This document shows positions 42,178-53,396 of a stretch of 64,000 nt of DNA, piece by piece. The stretch is from Plotosus lineatus (Eukaryota > Chordata > Actinopteri > Siluriformes > Plotosidae), in contig CM045738.1 of assembly GCA_024760905.1 (NCBI GenBank), positions 42,729,797-42,793,796 of the forward strand, given 5' to 3'. Every line of letters starts with the position of its first letter. Position 1 is the first letter of the stretch. The position numbers and the translations under genes are program-made. The notes under the pieces are model-generated. The model ran no database searches. It saw only the letters and a list, made by a program, of their open reading frames with translations, and was not told where the DNA came from.

Positions 42178-42533
42178 TTCATTCATTCATTTTCTGAACA
42201 CCTTGATTCTAATTAGGGTCGTTGGGAAGCTGGTACCCATCCCAGCTGATTCCAGGCAAGGGCCGTGTCCATACTGGATAGCCAGCCAGGCCATCACAGG
42301 GAAGAAACATGCTGACAGTTTTGCAGCTCCTCTCGTTGAAAGTCAGCAATGGTTCTTTTACATTAACCTCACACCATAAACAGTGAGAGACATGGCCGGC
42401 CTTTGATAACCCAGTTAGTTGCACTGGGGAGGGACGGATGGACAGTGACAACCTGTTTAGAGTGGGGCTTGAACCCCCAACCTTGGGATCAGTGATCCAG
42501 CACTTTTTAACCACCAGGCCACCACTTCCTCCA
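42178..42533 (-). repeat. SINE-A1 full-length copy
   Basis: The minus strand has the head GAAGTGGTGGCCTGGTGGTT and GGGGGTTCAAGCCCC, the body, and tail 1 ending AAAATGAATGAATGAATG. Confidence 0.88.
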
Positions 42534-43196
42534 TGTCCGACTGGCGTGTTGAGACCTCGGGGCATCCCCGGGTGAAGCCGGGAACTCACTCTTTTGTTCA
42601 GGCAAAGGGACAAGTTGAAAAATGCAATGTAAAATAAATGTGCTGAGTTTTAACGATCTTTTTCTTTTGCTCACTGCATTTTCGTTTACAAAATAGATAT
42701 TAATAATGACGGGATTTTCTAAAATCAAAATCTAAAGATCAGATTTTTTTTTTTTTTTTGATGGTCAAAAGGGATACTACCACCACTATGGTCCTCGTCA
42801 GATTATGACAATAGTGGATCCTTTTATAGACCTTACAATTGAAATTGGGTCCTTTGCGGGTTAAAGTAGCACTCCTCGGAGTTGATGGCCCTGAATAGTG
42901 TGCACGCAGGCAAACCTCTTCCGTTACTTACGTTTCTCTGTGGGATGTTTCTGGCATGAAATCTTATGGAGACACATATCACCAGAACTTATGCCAGAGA
43001 GGTTTATCAAAGGGATAGGCAAAACATTCAAATTATTTCATAAGAATTAATAAGGATTTGATTTTCAATTAAAAAAATCACTTAAAAACAACAACAACCA
43101 CAACAAAAAAACAAACAAAAACAAAAAACCCTCCAAAACATTTTCAGACAGCAGTGAGTGGACACTGCAGTGCAGAACAGCTTAATAATATCAAAG
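42534..43196. other. Unique DNA
   Basis: A-rich/CAA-rich simple sequence at 43083-43140. Nothing else is recognised. Confidence 0.4.
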
Positions 43197-43197
43197 T

Positions 43198-43401
43198 GAT
43201 GAGGCCCCAGAGCCTATCTCAGCCAGCACTCGGCAAAGGCAGTTTATACCCTGAACAGCTCATTAAACCACCATCATACAACCAAACACACATACACACG
43301 CATACATACACATCCAGGATCAATATGAAACAGCCAGTTAAACGAATGTGTATTTCTTGGGGGATGAAACTGGAGTACCCTGAGGAAACCCACACGAGCA
43401 T
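43198..43401 (-). repeat. Degraded SINE-B
   Basis: AGCCTATCTCAGCCAGCACT (tail 1 complement), CAGTTAAACGAATGTGTAT and GAGTACCCTGAGGAAACCCA correspond to SINE-B in order, with a CA-rich insertion. Confidence 0.6.
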
Positions 43402-43701
43402 TTTAAAACAAAAATGCATTTTTTAATTTATTTTTAATTCCCACTACTGGAAAATGACCAGAAAACACAGTGAAAATGTCAAATACTATTTATAATATTG
43501 GTGTATATTGATATCTATTTTGTCAGTTTTAGTTTTCTTTAACAAACTGTTTGTGCACACACATATATAAAATGACTTAATACTGCCATCTTGTGGTTAT
43601 TGTTTTCATGACACGTCATTCATACTACTTTTCCCCTTTAAGTAAATGAAGTATGTTTGCCCGCCCCCTAGCGATTAATTTGCAAAATGAACCAAACAGG
43701 A

Positions 43702-43797
43702 TGGTTCATTTCATTTTCTGGAACCGCTTAATCCCAATTACGGCTGCTGGGAGGCTGGCACACAGCTCGACCAACTCCGGGCGAGGGCGGGGTTATG
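43702..43797 (-). repeat. SINE tail-1 fragment
   Basis: CATTTTCTGGAACCGCTTAA, TCCCAATTACGGCTGC and CCAACTCCGGGCGAGGGCGG match tail 1. Which SINE head it belonged to cannot be told. Confidence 0.75.
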
Positions 43798-44058
43798 GTT
43801 TAATATTGAAGTCTAAAAGTAATCAACAGAAATCACAGGTGTTAATCTTGTGAGGACCTTTTCTTTTCTTTTTCGGTGTTTCATGGGTAATATTGATCTC
43901 AATGATTACGTCAGTAATACACAAGGTGTCTTAAACAGGTTTTGCGAGGTGTAAACTGTGAAAGTGCCGTCTGCGTGTGACGTCATCGACAGGGACTGAT
44001 TATCACTGCTGAAAATATGTTGACATCCTTCTCAGCTCACCCATTAACTACAATACTA

Positions 44059-44061
<3 letters not shown>

Positions 44062-44124
<63 letters not shown>

Positions 44125-44146
44125 TATATATACACTATACACACAA

Positions 44147-44187
<41 letters not shown>

Positions 44188-44318
44188 ATACACACATATA
44201 TATATCTAGATATATACATATATACTATATATACACTATACACACACATATATATATATGTATATTTAATACACACATATATATATCTATCTATATATAT
44301 ATATATATATATATATAT
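44062..44318. repeat. (AT)n / TATACAC satellite-like tracts
   Basis: Several AT tracts are separated by duplicated CTATATATACACTATACACA units and TTTAATACACACATATATAT units, so a higher-order duplication of about 110 bp is visible (44120-44190 against 44222-44285). Confidence 0.9.
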
Positions 44319-44522
44319 GCAGCACGGTGGCGTAGTGGTTAGCATGTCTGCCTCACAGCAAGAAGGCCTGGGTTCGATTCCCGGCCTGGGTGTTTCTGTG
44401 TGGAGTTTGCATGTTCTCCCCGTGCTTGTGCGGGTTTCCTCCGGGTGCTCCGGTTTCCTCCCGCAATCCAAAGACATGCACTGTAGGTTAATTGGTCGTT
44501 CTAAATTGACTGTAGATTCTCT
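44319..44522 (+). repeat. SINE-B 5' part, best-preserved head
   Basis: GCAGCACGGTGGCGTAGTGG (A-box region), GGGTTCGATTCCC (B box), TGGAGTTTGCATGTTCTCCC and CTCCGGTTTCCTCCCGCAAT are present. After CTAAATTGACTGTAG tail 1 is replaced by other sequence (44523-44717). Confidence 0.87.
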
Positions 44523-44717
44523 CCTGCAGCGGCACCGGAACCCAGTCGTATCGGCATTTGCCTTTCCATTGGATCCTTCTGGTGGCGCTGAGACGGGGGA
44601 CTTGCTGCCTGGGTAACAGCCTGTCCCTCATTACTCCCTACCCGGGCTCTGCGCACTGGGGAGTATCACCAGCCAGAGCGCAGCCATAGTCCTTCGGGAC
44701 TGACAGAGGCCTACCAC
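44523..44717 (+). repeat. Unassigned 3' domain attached to SINE-B
   Basis: The GC-rich block CTTCTGGTGGCGCTGAGACG, CTGGGTAACAGCCTGTCCCT and GCGCACTGGGGAGTATCACC directly continues the SINE-B head and body. It looks like an alternative tail or another element's 3' end, and no second copy exists in the window. Confidence 0.45.
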
Positions 44718-44735
44718 ACATATATATATATATAT

Positions 44736-44850
44736 ATTCATTCTTTTCCTAAGCAATTAGATCTTAATTAAGGTCACATGGAAGCGCCCATCACATGACT
44801 CAGGGCAGGGTTCACAGAGCTGGACAGCTCATCAAGCCATTGCAAGGCCA
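44736..44850 (-). repeat. SINE tail-1 fragment
   Basis: ATTCATTCTTTTCCTAAGCA, TCTTAATTAAGGTCACATGG and GAGCTGGACAGCTCATCAAG match tail 1 on the minus strand. Confidence 0.7.
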
Positions 44851-46799
44851 TATATATTACATTATAATATAAATATCTACACCATACCGATCAAAGTCAC
44901 TGGAATAATTCAACCAGACTCGTTTAAATGAGGTTTAATAGTCTTTATTAATTCATAGACATTTTTTTCCTGTGGTAACTCCAAGTTTCTTTTTAATATC
45001 AATAGTATTTCCCATAAAGTTTCATTTAATTTACATCTATAATATTTTACTCATATAGGCTATGCTTTATTGGTTGATCTCCTTATTGCAAGAAACAAGA
45101 GTAGCCAGTATGGGTTGAATATTGCTACGTTTCACCATACATACTCTTTCATCCATCTGACAAATTCAAAAATAACTTTATTGGCAAGACGAGGTTTGAC
45201 CAAAAGCTTCACAGGGTTTCCTCTTTTTTTTTTTTTTTTTTCTGCTCCTGGAGAAGCTTCGGGTGGAATAAGGCTACGGCTAAAACACACTTCATCACTA
45301 ACATTACACCTGCCCTGAAAGATTGGATGAAACTACTAAAGGACTCCAAACATATATGTACACTGACAATACTATTTATGGGGATGACTACAGGATGGAT
45401 TCGTTCTTTCTAGAGTTCACAGATGAATCTAAGTGTGTCCAGATCATGCTTATGGAGTGTGCTGGGAAATGATTCTGTGTTACTCCTTGGAGTTTGCAGC
45501 CTGACACAGCATGGCCAAAGCTTCTGTGGGAATTGAGCTTTACTGCACGTTGGTGAATGATGCACCATGGCTAGCTGCGATCTGGTACAAGTCATTCAGG
45601 CTAGCTTGATTGATTTCGACCTGATATACACTCAACGCTAAAAGATACACACTGACAAGAACAATAGCACCCTTGCTAGTGCCTCACTAAGTAATGAGAA
45701 AAATAAAATACATCTCCAAATAGAGGTCACTTTAATCAAAGCACGATGGTGAACGCTAACACGTGTTAGCATTTCTATAATGGCATTATCATGATAATGA
45801 TTCTGTATTTATGAAATTTGCTGACCACACATACAAAATGCAACAAGGAAATGTTCAAACTTAGCTACATGTGCTGTGCAAACAATATGGCTGACTATGT
45901 ATTATTTTTACTCAGATTTCCTGTATTTTGTGTCCCTATCAAAGATTCATAAGAATCCTATTTAAGAGAAGGGTGACTGAGAGTCCATCACAGCTCTTCC
46001 TGCCGTACTGAGAAGGCCAACATCGCTATGGACGAACGCAGATTTCCATCAGCAGACAACACGCACATCAGTTTATAGAACCCTGTACATTTGGTTCATG
46101 CTCATGTAGAGCAAGTCACATGATTTGATTGCTTATTGCATTACAAATATCCAAACACGAAGACATTTTAGAGTATCACTTGTCAGTGGAAGGGCTTTAA
46201 GTGTGTCCACCAGTACCTTATGAACGATCGTTCCAATCTTATGACTGGTCTTGCTTTCCAATATCTTTGTCTTCCTTATATAGGCCACATCCCCACAGAC
46301 TCTTGAACTAAAAATATTTGGGGGTGTATTTTTCCCCCGCCGTAGTCTTCAGTTAGCTAATTCTATAATAATCAACAAAACAGTGTTTTATGAAAAAAAC
46401 AAAACAAAATAAAAACCACACAACCATAAAATAATAACATTAAATCAACCACAGTAAAAGAATAAAAATGATATGCATTGCATGGCTTTTGATTCAAGAC
46501 AGGAAGTTCAGACCAAAGAACGGAAGAACAGTCTCGTCCCCTAGTGATATCACTGTTATCCAGTGGCTTCTTCCAGTTTAGTTTTTAATTATTCCATTTC
46601 TTCCCAATTTCCCTGCTCTTTTTACTCCTCCACAAAGCGTTATCCACGTCTCCACCCCTCACTGGGACAGGTGATAAAGTTCAGGATGGATTTTAGTCGG
46701 GGCAGAGGAGGAAATGTTAGAGAAATATCAGGGTTCATATTGCTGGCCTTTCTGTTGAGATTGCATAATTTGTGTGTATATGTATATGAGAGAGAGGGG
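44851..46799. other. Unique DNA, nothing recognised
   Basis: Two kilobases contain a T18 run near 45224. I could not tie any open frame to a family. Conserved non-coding or an unseen exon cannot be excluded. Confidence 0.4.
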
Positions 46800-46817
46800 T
46801 AGATAGATAGATCGATC

Positions 46818-46863
<46 letters not shown>
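46800..46863. repeat. (GATA)n microsatellite
   Basis: A nearly pure GATA tract with GATCGATC near its start. Confidence 0.95.
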
Positions 46864-47402
46864 GAGAAGATGGACACAGGAGGCTGTGTGAGTCCAAACC
46901 TTTGCTTACATTGCAGGGGTGTCCAAACATTTTTGCTGGAACAGGACAGGAAGCAGTGGCCACCATGCATGAATGGTAACCACAACTCCACCAAGAATGA
47001 AGCAGCACGATTCCCACCCCAATGGAACTTAATTAGCGCTTCTTGCGGTTCCTACTTTGACCATTAGGTGGCGGAATAAATCTGTGGAAACTAGCATCGC
47101 AGAAAATAAAGTACACAACAGTTTGTGACTTTACATTTGAGAGTCCTCCTCAGTGTGAGTGTGTCAGTGAGAGAGAGAGCCTGTGTGTTATGCATTGTTA
47201 ATGCCTGCAGATAAAAGTACAGAAAGCACTGTGTTTACCATTTTACTACCAATGAGATTCAGTCGTTGCAGCCCAGATCTTAGCAACCCCAGAGGTGTGA
47301 TCCATACTGAAACCAAATCTTTTCAACCAATTGTGAGATAGAGTACCACCATCCCTATCCAAGCAAATCTCTTCAATTAAGGAACTCCAAAGTGACTGCA
47401 GA

Positions 47403-47404
<2 letters not shown>
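46864..47404. other. Unique DNA
   Basis: No recognised feature. Confidence 0.4.

Positions 47405-47473
<69 letters not shown>
47405..47473. repeat. (AT)n microsatellite
   Basis: A pure AT tract. Confidence 0.97.
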
Positions 47474-47476
<3 letters not shown>

Positions 47477-48894
47477 GGTAAGTGACAGAACCGTATAAAT
47501 AGCATCAATTTTGATGCTACTGACTAATTAGTTAATTTTTAAAATATATTGAGTGTCAACATTTATCACTACCATTTATATTTTTAGAGCCCTGATATAC
47601 CTGGAAATGGTTGCTCCTACCTCCCACTATGGGTTGGGGGAGATGCATTTTAAAAAAAAGTTACAACAGTGACATCTGGTGGTCAATGCCGGAATATGAC
47701 CTTTAAAATGTATTTTATAAGCCAATGTATTTAAATCTTAATAGGCTCGTTTAATACATCCAGAGAAAGGATGCAGTTTGGCCACCCCTGTTATACGCCC
47801 TGTTATTCTTTATAATCATCCTAACATCCACCTAATACCAACACCACTGAGTTTACGTACAGCTATACCATCTTCTTTATAACATTTATTATTATTATTA
47901 TTATTATTATTTATGTGATACTACCAATATCAGCCAACTTGGAAGTTCTGGACTATACTACACTACATAAGAATAAATAAAAGTCTACTAGTCTCCCTTT
48001 AGGAACTGAGGGTTGATTTCCACCAAGCAGCAGATTGTCAGCTCAAGTCATCCTCTCACCTCTGGCCAGAAGTTGAAGGTTGATAAATTTTTCCCACAGG
48101 AAGTCCTCGGATGGTAGTGTTCATTCTGAACCCAGACTATTGTTCCACATCAGGTTGTGAGGATGTTCCATGACAATGCCTTCTAGTCACAAACACTCTC
48201 ACAGACGACCACAACCGCTTTGGCCATATTCTCACTTCCTGTGAATACCAAGGTTCTTCAAAGAGACCGATCGAGAGACATTATGCAGAGCGGCATCTCC
48301 AGACCGAAAAGATGCTAACAGTGTCATTGAGACGCAGAACTTCAAAGAACGTCGACTGATTAAATAGCAGATCACTCGAAGCAGCTACAGCATCCTACTA
48401 ATAGAACAGGTTGTTGTTGTTGTTGTTGTTGTTGTTTCCCCTAAGGTGCACAGGGCTGAAGACAGACCGAACATGACAGAGAGAATGGACTCGCGTTGCG
48501 GTACACAGTATATATGGAAACAATTAGCAGTAGAAGTCTTTTAGTATGTGTGCGTGGTTGGGTATCTTACATGTTACACAACTCTCCAGCTGTTTGGTTC
48601 TTACAGCTGGTTCCTATGGGACTGCTTCCATCTCACAGTGTGGTTGTGTGTGTTTGTCAGAAGGGGGAAAAATAAAAGCTGGGCTGAGCTAATTACTAAA
48701 TATTGTCTTTCTATCAATTGCTAATCACTCATTCAGCCGCTTCAAAGAAAAGAGGAGAGAAGAGCGAGGGAGAGAAGGAATAGAATTCGTGTCAGATCTT
48801 TTCCCTTTGTTGTCCTGCATTTCCGGTAGTTCCTCCTTTATAATTGAGCAGTCGGTGGATGAGTAAATTCGAGTCATTGCTGTGTGGTTTGCTA
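47474..48894. other. Unique DNA, candidate ZNF385 3' flank
   Basis: Small (TTA)n at 47888-47911 and (GTT)n at 48411-48436. It lies downstream (minus sense) of the ZNF385 stop codon, so part may be 3' UTR. No other gene is recognised. Confidence 0.4.
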
Positions 48895-48900
48895 TTTATT
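48895..48900 (-). promoter_or_regulatory. Possible polyadenylation signal of ZNF385 gene
   Basis: AATAAA on the minus strand lies about 73 bp after the stop codon. Such hexamers are common by chance in AT-rich DNA, and a longer 3' UTR is equally possible. Confidence 0.25.
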
Positions 48901-48972
48901 TTTCTATTTGATTACTTCACAGTGTGCTTTTGGATTTGCTGCTCCTGGCTGACTGAAGTAGACCAGAGTGTG

Positions 48973-49215
48973 TCAGTAGGGTGAGAAAAGAATGGGCCCG
49001 TGCGAAGTGCGGATTGGCCCAGGCGCCGGTCTCAGGATAGTATGGCTAAGGGGCGGAGGTCGTAAGAGATGATGATGATGATGATGATGAGAAGGGTGTG
49101 GGGTGGGAGCTGCGGCACGGAGACCTAGAGGATTGGATGAGGCAGCAGCTGCCATTGCTGCAGCTACAGCCAGAGGACTGGGCAGGAGGCCAGCACCCAG
49201 TGCTTTGGTGAGATC
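48973..49215 (-). CDS. znf385: ZNF385-family zinc-finger protein, terminal coding exon
   Basis: The minus-strand exon starts after the acceptor CTGTGTCCTTTCCACAG and reads DLTKALGAGLLPSPLAVAAA, then an Ala-rich stretch, HPSHHHHHHHLLRPPPLSHT and ILRPAPGPIRTSHGPILFSPY-stop. The PGPIRT-x-HGPILFSPY terminus is the known C-terminus of ZNF385A/C-type proteins. The phase matches the preceding exon (phase 0). A (GAT)n tract at 49069-49091 encodes the seven-His run. An earlier acceptor (after TTTGCTAAAGTTTCAG) would keep the frame and add AVLHNCPSVSFPQ, so the exon start is not certain. ZNF385 proteins are nuclear RNA/DNA-binding factors linked to p53 responses in mammals (family knowledge). Confidence 0.88.
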   Translation of the reverse strand, partial: DLTKALGAGLLPSPLAVAAAMAAAASSNPLGLRAAAPTPHPSHHHHHHHLLRPPPLSHTILRPAPGPIRTSHGPILFSPY

Positions 49216-49395
49216 CTGTGGAAAGGACACAGAAGGACAATTATGCAACACGGCTGAAACTTTAGCAAAAAATTTCAATGTTCCAAAGCAGGGTGGGTCT
49301 TCGATCACCATGTTGAATTTAGAAGGACTTAAACCTCACATGTGGTCAGAAAATATTCAATCCTATGGCCATTTTATTTTCTAGTCTAAATTAAC

Positions 49396-49685
49396 ATCTG
49401 GCGGCACATTGATATGGAACTCTCATGACGAGTGGTACGAGTCCCAGGTTCGCCAAGGGTGTTTCTGTGTGGGGTGTTCTCCATGTTCTCCATGTGCTCG
49501 CATGAGTTTCCTCTGGGTTGGCTTATCCAAATTGACCAGTGAGTGTGCGAGCGAATGGCTGCCATGGTTTGCTGCATGGCAAGCTGTTCAGGGTGCACCC
49601 CACATTCACTCAAAGTGACTGATGAGACAGATTGTCTCCGACCTTTATCCTCCCCTAGTAGGATTAAATGATTCAGCAAACTCTC
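49396..49685 (+). repeat. SINE-B copy inside a ZNF385 intron
   Basis: Diverged head (TACGAGTCCCAGGTTCGCC), TGTTTCTGTGTGGGGTGTTC, and tail 1 (GGCAAGCTGTTCAGGGTGCA, CCCTAGTAGGATTAAATGA) occupy half of the 593-bp intron between exons 49215 and 49809. Confidence 0.75.
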
Positions 49686-49808
49686 CATGTTAAAAAGCTT
49701 CGAAATATAAGAAAATGTGTCCATGAATGACTTGTCCTGGTTTGTCCTGGGTTATGATAGGAACTTAAAACTTATAAGTAATGTACGGTACTTGTAGTAA
49801 GAGCTCAC

Positions 49809-49901
49809 CGTGAGGTCTGCACCCCTGTGCTTTTTGTGTCGGCTCAGGAGTGGGTTGGGTTTCCCTGCTACTCCATCCCGGTGCCTTCGACTTGATATGT
49901 G
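49809..49901 (-). CDS. znf385: ZNF385-family zinc-finger protein, exon with second finger end
   Basis: A 93-bp minus-strand exon lies between acceptor ATGAATCCCTCAG and donor ACG|GTGAGC. It encodes HISSRRHRDGVAGKPNPLLS followed by RHKKHRGADLT. The first residue H and the His in SRRH are the two zinc ligands of the second matrin-type finger, whose cysteines lie in the previous exon. This block is very strongly conserved among ZNF385 paralogues. Phase 0 at both ends fits the neighbouring exons. Confidence 0.93.
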
Positions 49902-50100
49902 CTGAGGGATTCATAAACACATGCAGCTGTCAGTGGAATCATCGCTGATTGTAAATTAGGCTCGTCATTAGCTTTAACCAGCAGTTATTCTTTGATATTT
50001 AAGAGATGCAACTCTTTATTAACTCTGCATGGCAATCTAATCATTAATCTCTCTCTGAATGCTCGAACCCCCCCAAATTTCACTCATTTTTTTCTCTCAC

Positions 50101-50279
50101 CTGTTTGAGCTGCAATTCTGAATTGACCCGCACATTGCAGATCTCACAGTGGAAGGTGCGTTCCTGAGTGTTCGGGTCTGTAGGCCCACTCTCTCCACTG
50201 GGCCTGGGTCCCAGACGAGGATACGATTTTATGGGACCCAGTCCGCTCCGGGCCTCCAGAATGGTTTTATGTTTGGTGC
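50101..50279 (-). CDS. znf385: ZNF385-family zinc-finger protein, exon joining the two fingers
   Basis: A 179-bp minus-strand exon lies between acceptor TATATCCCTCAG and donor CAG|GTGAGAG. With the G from the upstream exon it reads GTKHKTILEARSGLGPIKSY, then PRLGP, a variable linker (PSGESGPTDPNTQE) and RTFHCEICNVRVNSELQLKQ. TKH supplies the last His of finger 1. C-E-I-C supplies the cysteines of finger 2 (C-x2-C-x12-H-x5-H across the intron). Phase 1 at the start and phase 0 at the end agree with both neighbours. Confidence 0.95.
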
Positions 50280-50720
50280 CTGAGGGATATAAAGATAAGA
50301 GAACAGATAAGACAAGTGGTATGAAATAAATTAAATTGTTAACTGAGAAAAGCAGTTAAAATATTAGAGGAATAAGCCCTGGAACTATGCTGCATGATAT
50401 TAATCTATATCCTCATATAATGCATGACTCAGAGAAACAACATCTGTATTATCAACTTAAACTTATCACTTTTTGGAGGATTGTAAGGTGCATGTAATGT
50501 GTAAATTGTGATTCTTCTTTTGGCCACTAGGGGGCTCAATCATCACGCATCACCTGTTGTGTTGCACTGTGCCAATGATAATAAATGAAGGAAAGTAATG
50601 ATTAATGATATTAATCTATATCCTCACCGTGTTATACTAGCACGACACTATGTTTAGGATTTAAATGTTACTGATCACATGGGTACATTTTTGCAGAACA
50701 AAACATTTTATAGTTATCTG
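50280..50720. other. Intronic DNA, no repeat recognised
   Basis: Start of the ~6.95-kb ZNF385 intron. It contains an internal repetition of TGATATTAATCTATATCCTC at about 50395 and 50607. Confidence 0.45.
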
Positions 50721-50724
50721 TTTC

Positions 50725-51065
50725 CATTTGGGCCGCATTTACTGGTTATCACGCCCAAATCACAGCAAGAAGGTCCTGGGTTCGATTCCCAGCTCAGGCG
50801 TTTCTGTGTGGAGTTTTAATTTCCTCTCTGTGGTTGAATGGGTTTCCTCCCACAGTCCAAAAACATGCATAGTAGGTTAATTGGTGGTTCCAAATTGCCC
50901 CTAGGTGTGAATGTGAGTATGAATGTTCATGTGAGTGTCGCCTGTGCGATGGCCTGGTGAGCTGTCCAGGGTGTATCTTGCTGTTGTCTGGAGTCGGCTA
51001 AGATGGGCATCAGTTTCCCTTCGACCATACTTAGGATTAAGCGGTTCAGAAAATGAAAGAATGGA
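50725..51065 (+). repeat. SINE-B full-length copy (intronic)
   Basis: GGGTTCGATTCCCAGCTCAG (B box), the SINE-B body CCAAATTGCCCCTAGGTGTG, and tail 1 GATGGCCTGGTGAGCTGTCC to GGTTCAGAAAATGAAAGAAT are all visible. Confidence 0.87.
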
Positions 51066-51376
51066 TGAATGTTTCCATTTGCCAAACAGATTAATTCCTC
51101 TATATCCCAGCATAGCCGGTGGTGGTGGTGGGGGGGGGGTATAATAATACATGTACATTAACAGTAATAATAATTAATAATAATAAGACAAGAATAGACA
51201 ATAAGTCAACTAACCCTTCCGATCATCGGCTGCAGTGAACATGTCACGTGAGCATGATGATGTCACATGGGCAGGCAGAAGGTGTAACAGAGGAGGAGGA
51301 GGAGGAGAATTTTGTGTATGTGCACGCTACAAATGCCATCGAGGAAAGGCTTGTGGTGAGCTCCCACAAGGCCAGT

Positions 51377-51680
51377 GCTCCTCAAATATGGGGTGCACCC
51401 CCCCCTTGGGGGGTTAGATGTGATGCCAGGGAGGGCATGTATGACCCTGGGGAACATGCTTTTTTACCATACTGTACTAGAATTAAGTGTAATTGCACAT
51501 CCATTACACTAGGTGGCAATGGCGCTCTCATTGTCATGCTATGGTGTTGGGAATAAGCACCAAGCAAACTATATGAAGTGCAGTAAACACTATTCATAGT
51601 CACGCTCGGGGCGCTGGGGGCGTGAAATGTTGTTTTTTTTTCTTTCTCGAGTTGGTATCACAGAAAATAATTGAGCTGCA
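51377..51680. mobile_element. hAT-like MITE
   Basis: CAGTGCTCCTCAAATATGGG to CACAGAAAATAATTGAGCTG. It shares ACCCTGGGGAACATGCTTTT, GTGTAATTGCACATCCATTA and GAAGTGCAGTAAACA with the copy at 62304-62880. Ends resemble the CAGTG(C/G)TTCTCAA termini of hAT elements. No coding sequence. Confidence 0.65.
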
Positions 51681-52534
51681 GTGCACAAGACATTCTCGAG
51701 GCACGGTGGAATACATGCAGGAGAATACGAGGCTAATCGGCCTGGAAACGCCATTTCGAGGCGAGCTCGTGAAGTGAATTTTTGCTCGTTGGATGGAGCA
51801 GATTTTTTTTTAAGTTCAAAGCTCGTCTCATGGAAAAATCGTTATAAGGGACACTTGTTAGACAAGTATTTATATATTTATACACATTTATATCATGTGA
51901 TGGTGGTAATTCCAGGCTGAGCACTGATACATGGTGTGGGAAACCATCACGCAGCACAGACTGATGCTTTTGTGGGATATTTTAAAGTGACTCAATCATG
52001 GATTTCATCATAAAATGCAGGTTTTTATTTGCATACGATCGAAATGTAAAAACAAAAGTAAAAAAATACACTTGACGAAATATAAAATCTAGACATTGCT
52101 GGAGTGTTTCATGTAAAAAAACGCAAAATCGTTCATTTTGACCCATGAATGAAGTCATCTGCTGTAGCTCAAAATACGGTCCTGTGACTTCTGACTGGTT
52201 TGGTTCAAAATCATTGTTCGGGTGTTTCACGTGGATTAAAATTGTCTAGTGTGCCGTATTTTCATGCCGTTATTTCACCCAAACAATACTGAAAGTATCC
52301 TTAAAGTGAAAATCACATCACCGCACTTCTGCTGTAAACAAGCCCTCAAATTTCAGATGAAAACAGTTCAGTAAACAATATTATACCAAACATGAGCTTC
52401 AACTGTGGTGACTAATAAGGATGACTACATGCTCCTATTTAACAGATGTTTATGAATGTCATGTGAGGGTTCTGAGGATCAAACTTCAAAATTATAAACA
52501 CATTTAGTATGAAAATTGAAAGAAATGTCATGTA
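51681..52534. other. Intronic DNA, nothing recognised
   Basis: No repeat family or exon is evident. Confidence 0.4.
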
Positions 52535-53007
52535 GAGTGATCCCTCGCTACTTCCTGCTTCAGTTTCTGCGGCTTCAGTGCATAACTGTTTTTTCAAAAA
52601 TATTCATTGAAAAAAAAAAAAAGGAAATTAAGGAAAAATAGGGAAAAGTGAAGGAAAATGCCACAAAACAAGGCCAATTATGCAAAATAACCCAAACAAA
52701 CAAAAACAAAAAACAACCCAAAACCCCCCAACAAAACTGCATAGATTTTTATGTGAGGTGCGCATCTGTGTGCGTGTGCAGCTCTGTATGTATGTGTATT
52801 TATATTTTATTGACATTTCATGCGTTATTTTTGAATCTTTAATTATTATTATAAGCATTTATAGTGTTGAATATGTATTTCTTGATATTATACACACATA
52901 CATGTACGTATACACCAGTCAGAGGGGTCGATCCTACTTCACGGAAATTGACGGTTGCATACTCGGGGTCTCAGTCCCCATTAACTGCGGAAAGTGAGGG
53001 ATCCCTG
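52535..53007 (+). mobile_element. MITE-1 copy 6 (intact, intronic)
   Basis: It begins GAGTGATCCCTCGCTACTTC after TA (first base G instead of C) and ends GAAAGTGAGGGATCCCTG before TA. It is uninterrupted, about 470 bp, with all family blocks. Confidence 0.9.
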
Positions 53008-53019
53008 TAAATCATATAA

Positions 53020-53396
53020 AATCACCAGGACTGGATGGTGGTACAGTGGTGAACAGAGTCGCCTAACAGCAAGAAGGTCCTGGGTTCAATTCCCGTGCTC
53101 AAGGCATTTCTGTGTGGAGTTTACATCTTCTCCCTGTGCTTTCATGGGTTTCCTTGAGGTAGTCCAGCTTCCTCCCACGGGCCAAAAACATGCACAGTAG
53201 GCTGATTGTGTGTTCCAATTCATCCCTAGATCGGAGTGTGAATATTTGTATGTGTTTTGACCATGCATTGGCCTGGCGAGCTGTTCAGGGCATACCCTAC
53301 CTTCACCCAGAGTCAGTTGAGATGGGCGCCGACCTCCCTGCAACCACAATTAGGATTAAGCGGCTTATAAAATGAATGAAGTAATACAATCACCAG
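53020..53396 (+). repeat. SINE-B full-length copy with 9-bp TSD
   Basis: AATCACCAG flanks it at 53020-53028 and 53388-53396. Head (GGTGGTACAGTGGTGAACAG, GGGTTCAATTCCC), body and tail 1 ending TTATAAAATGAATGAAGT are complete. Confidence 0.9.

Noticed and set aside
44325..44390. tRNA gene at the SINE-B head (also SINE-A/C/D heads)
   Set aside because: A- and B-box-like motifs are present, but the sequence does not form a full cloverleaf by eye and continues into SINE body, so these are SINE promoters.
44017..44616. 199-residue open frame rich in YIYIYI
   Set aside because: Produced by (TA)n tracts running into a SINE-B; no gene structure.
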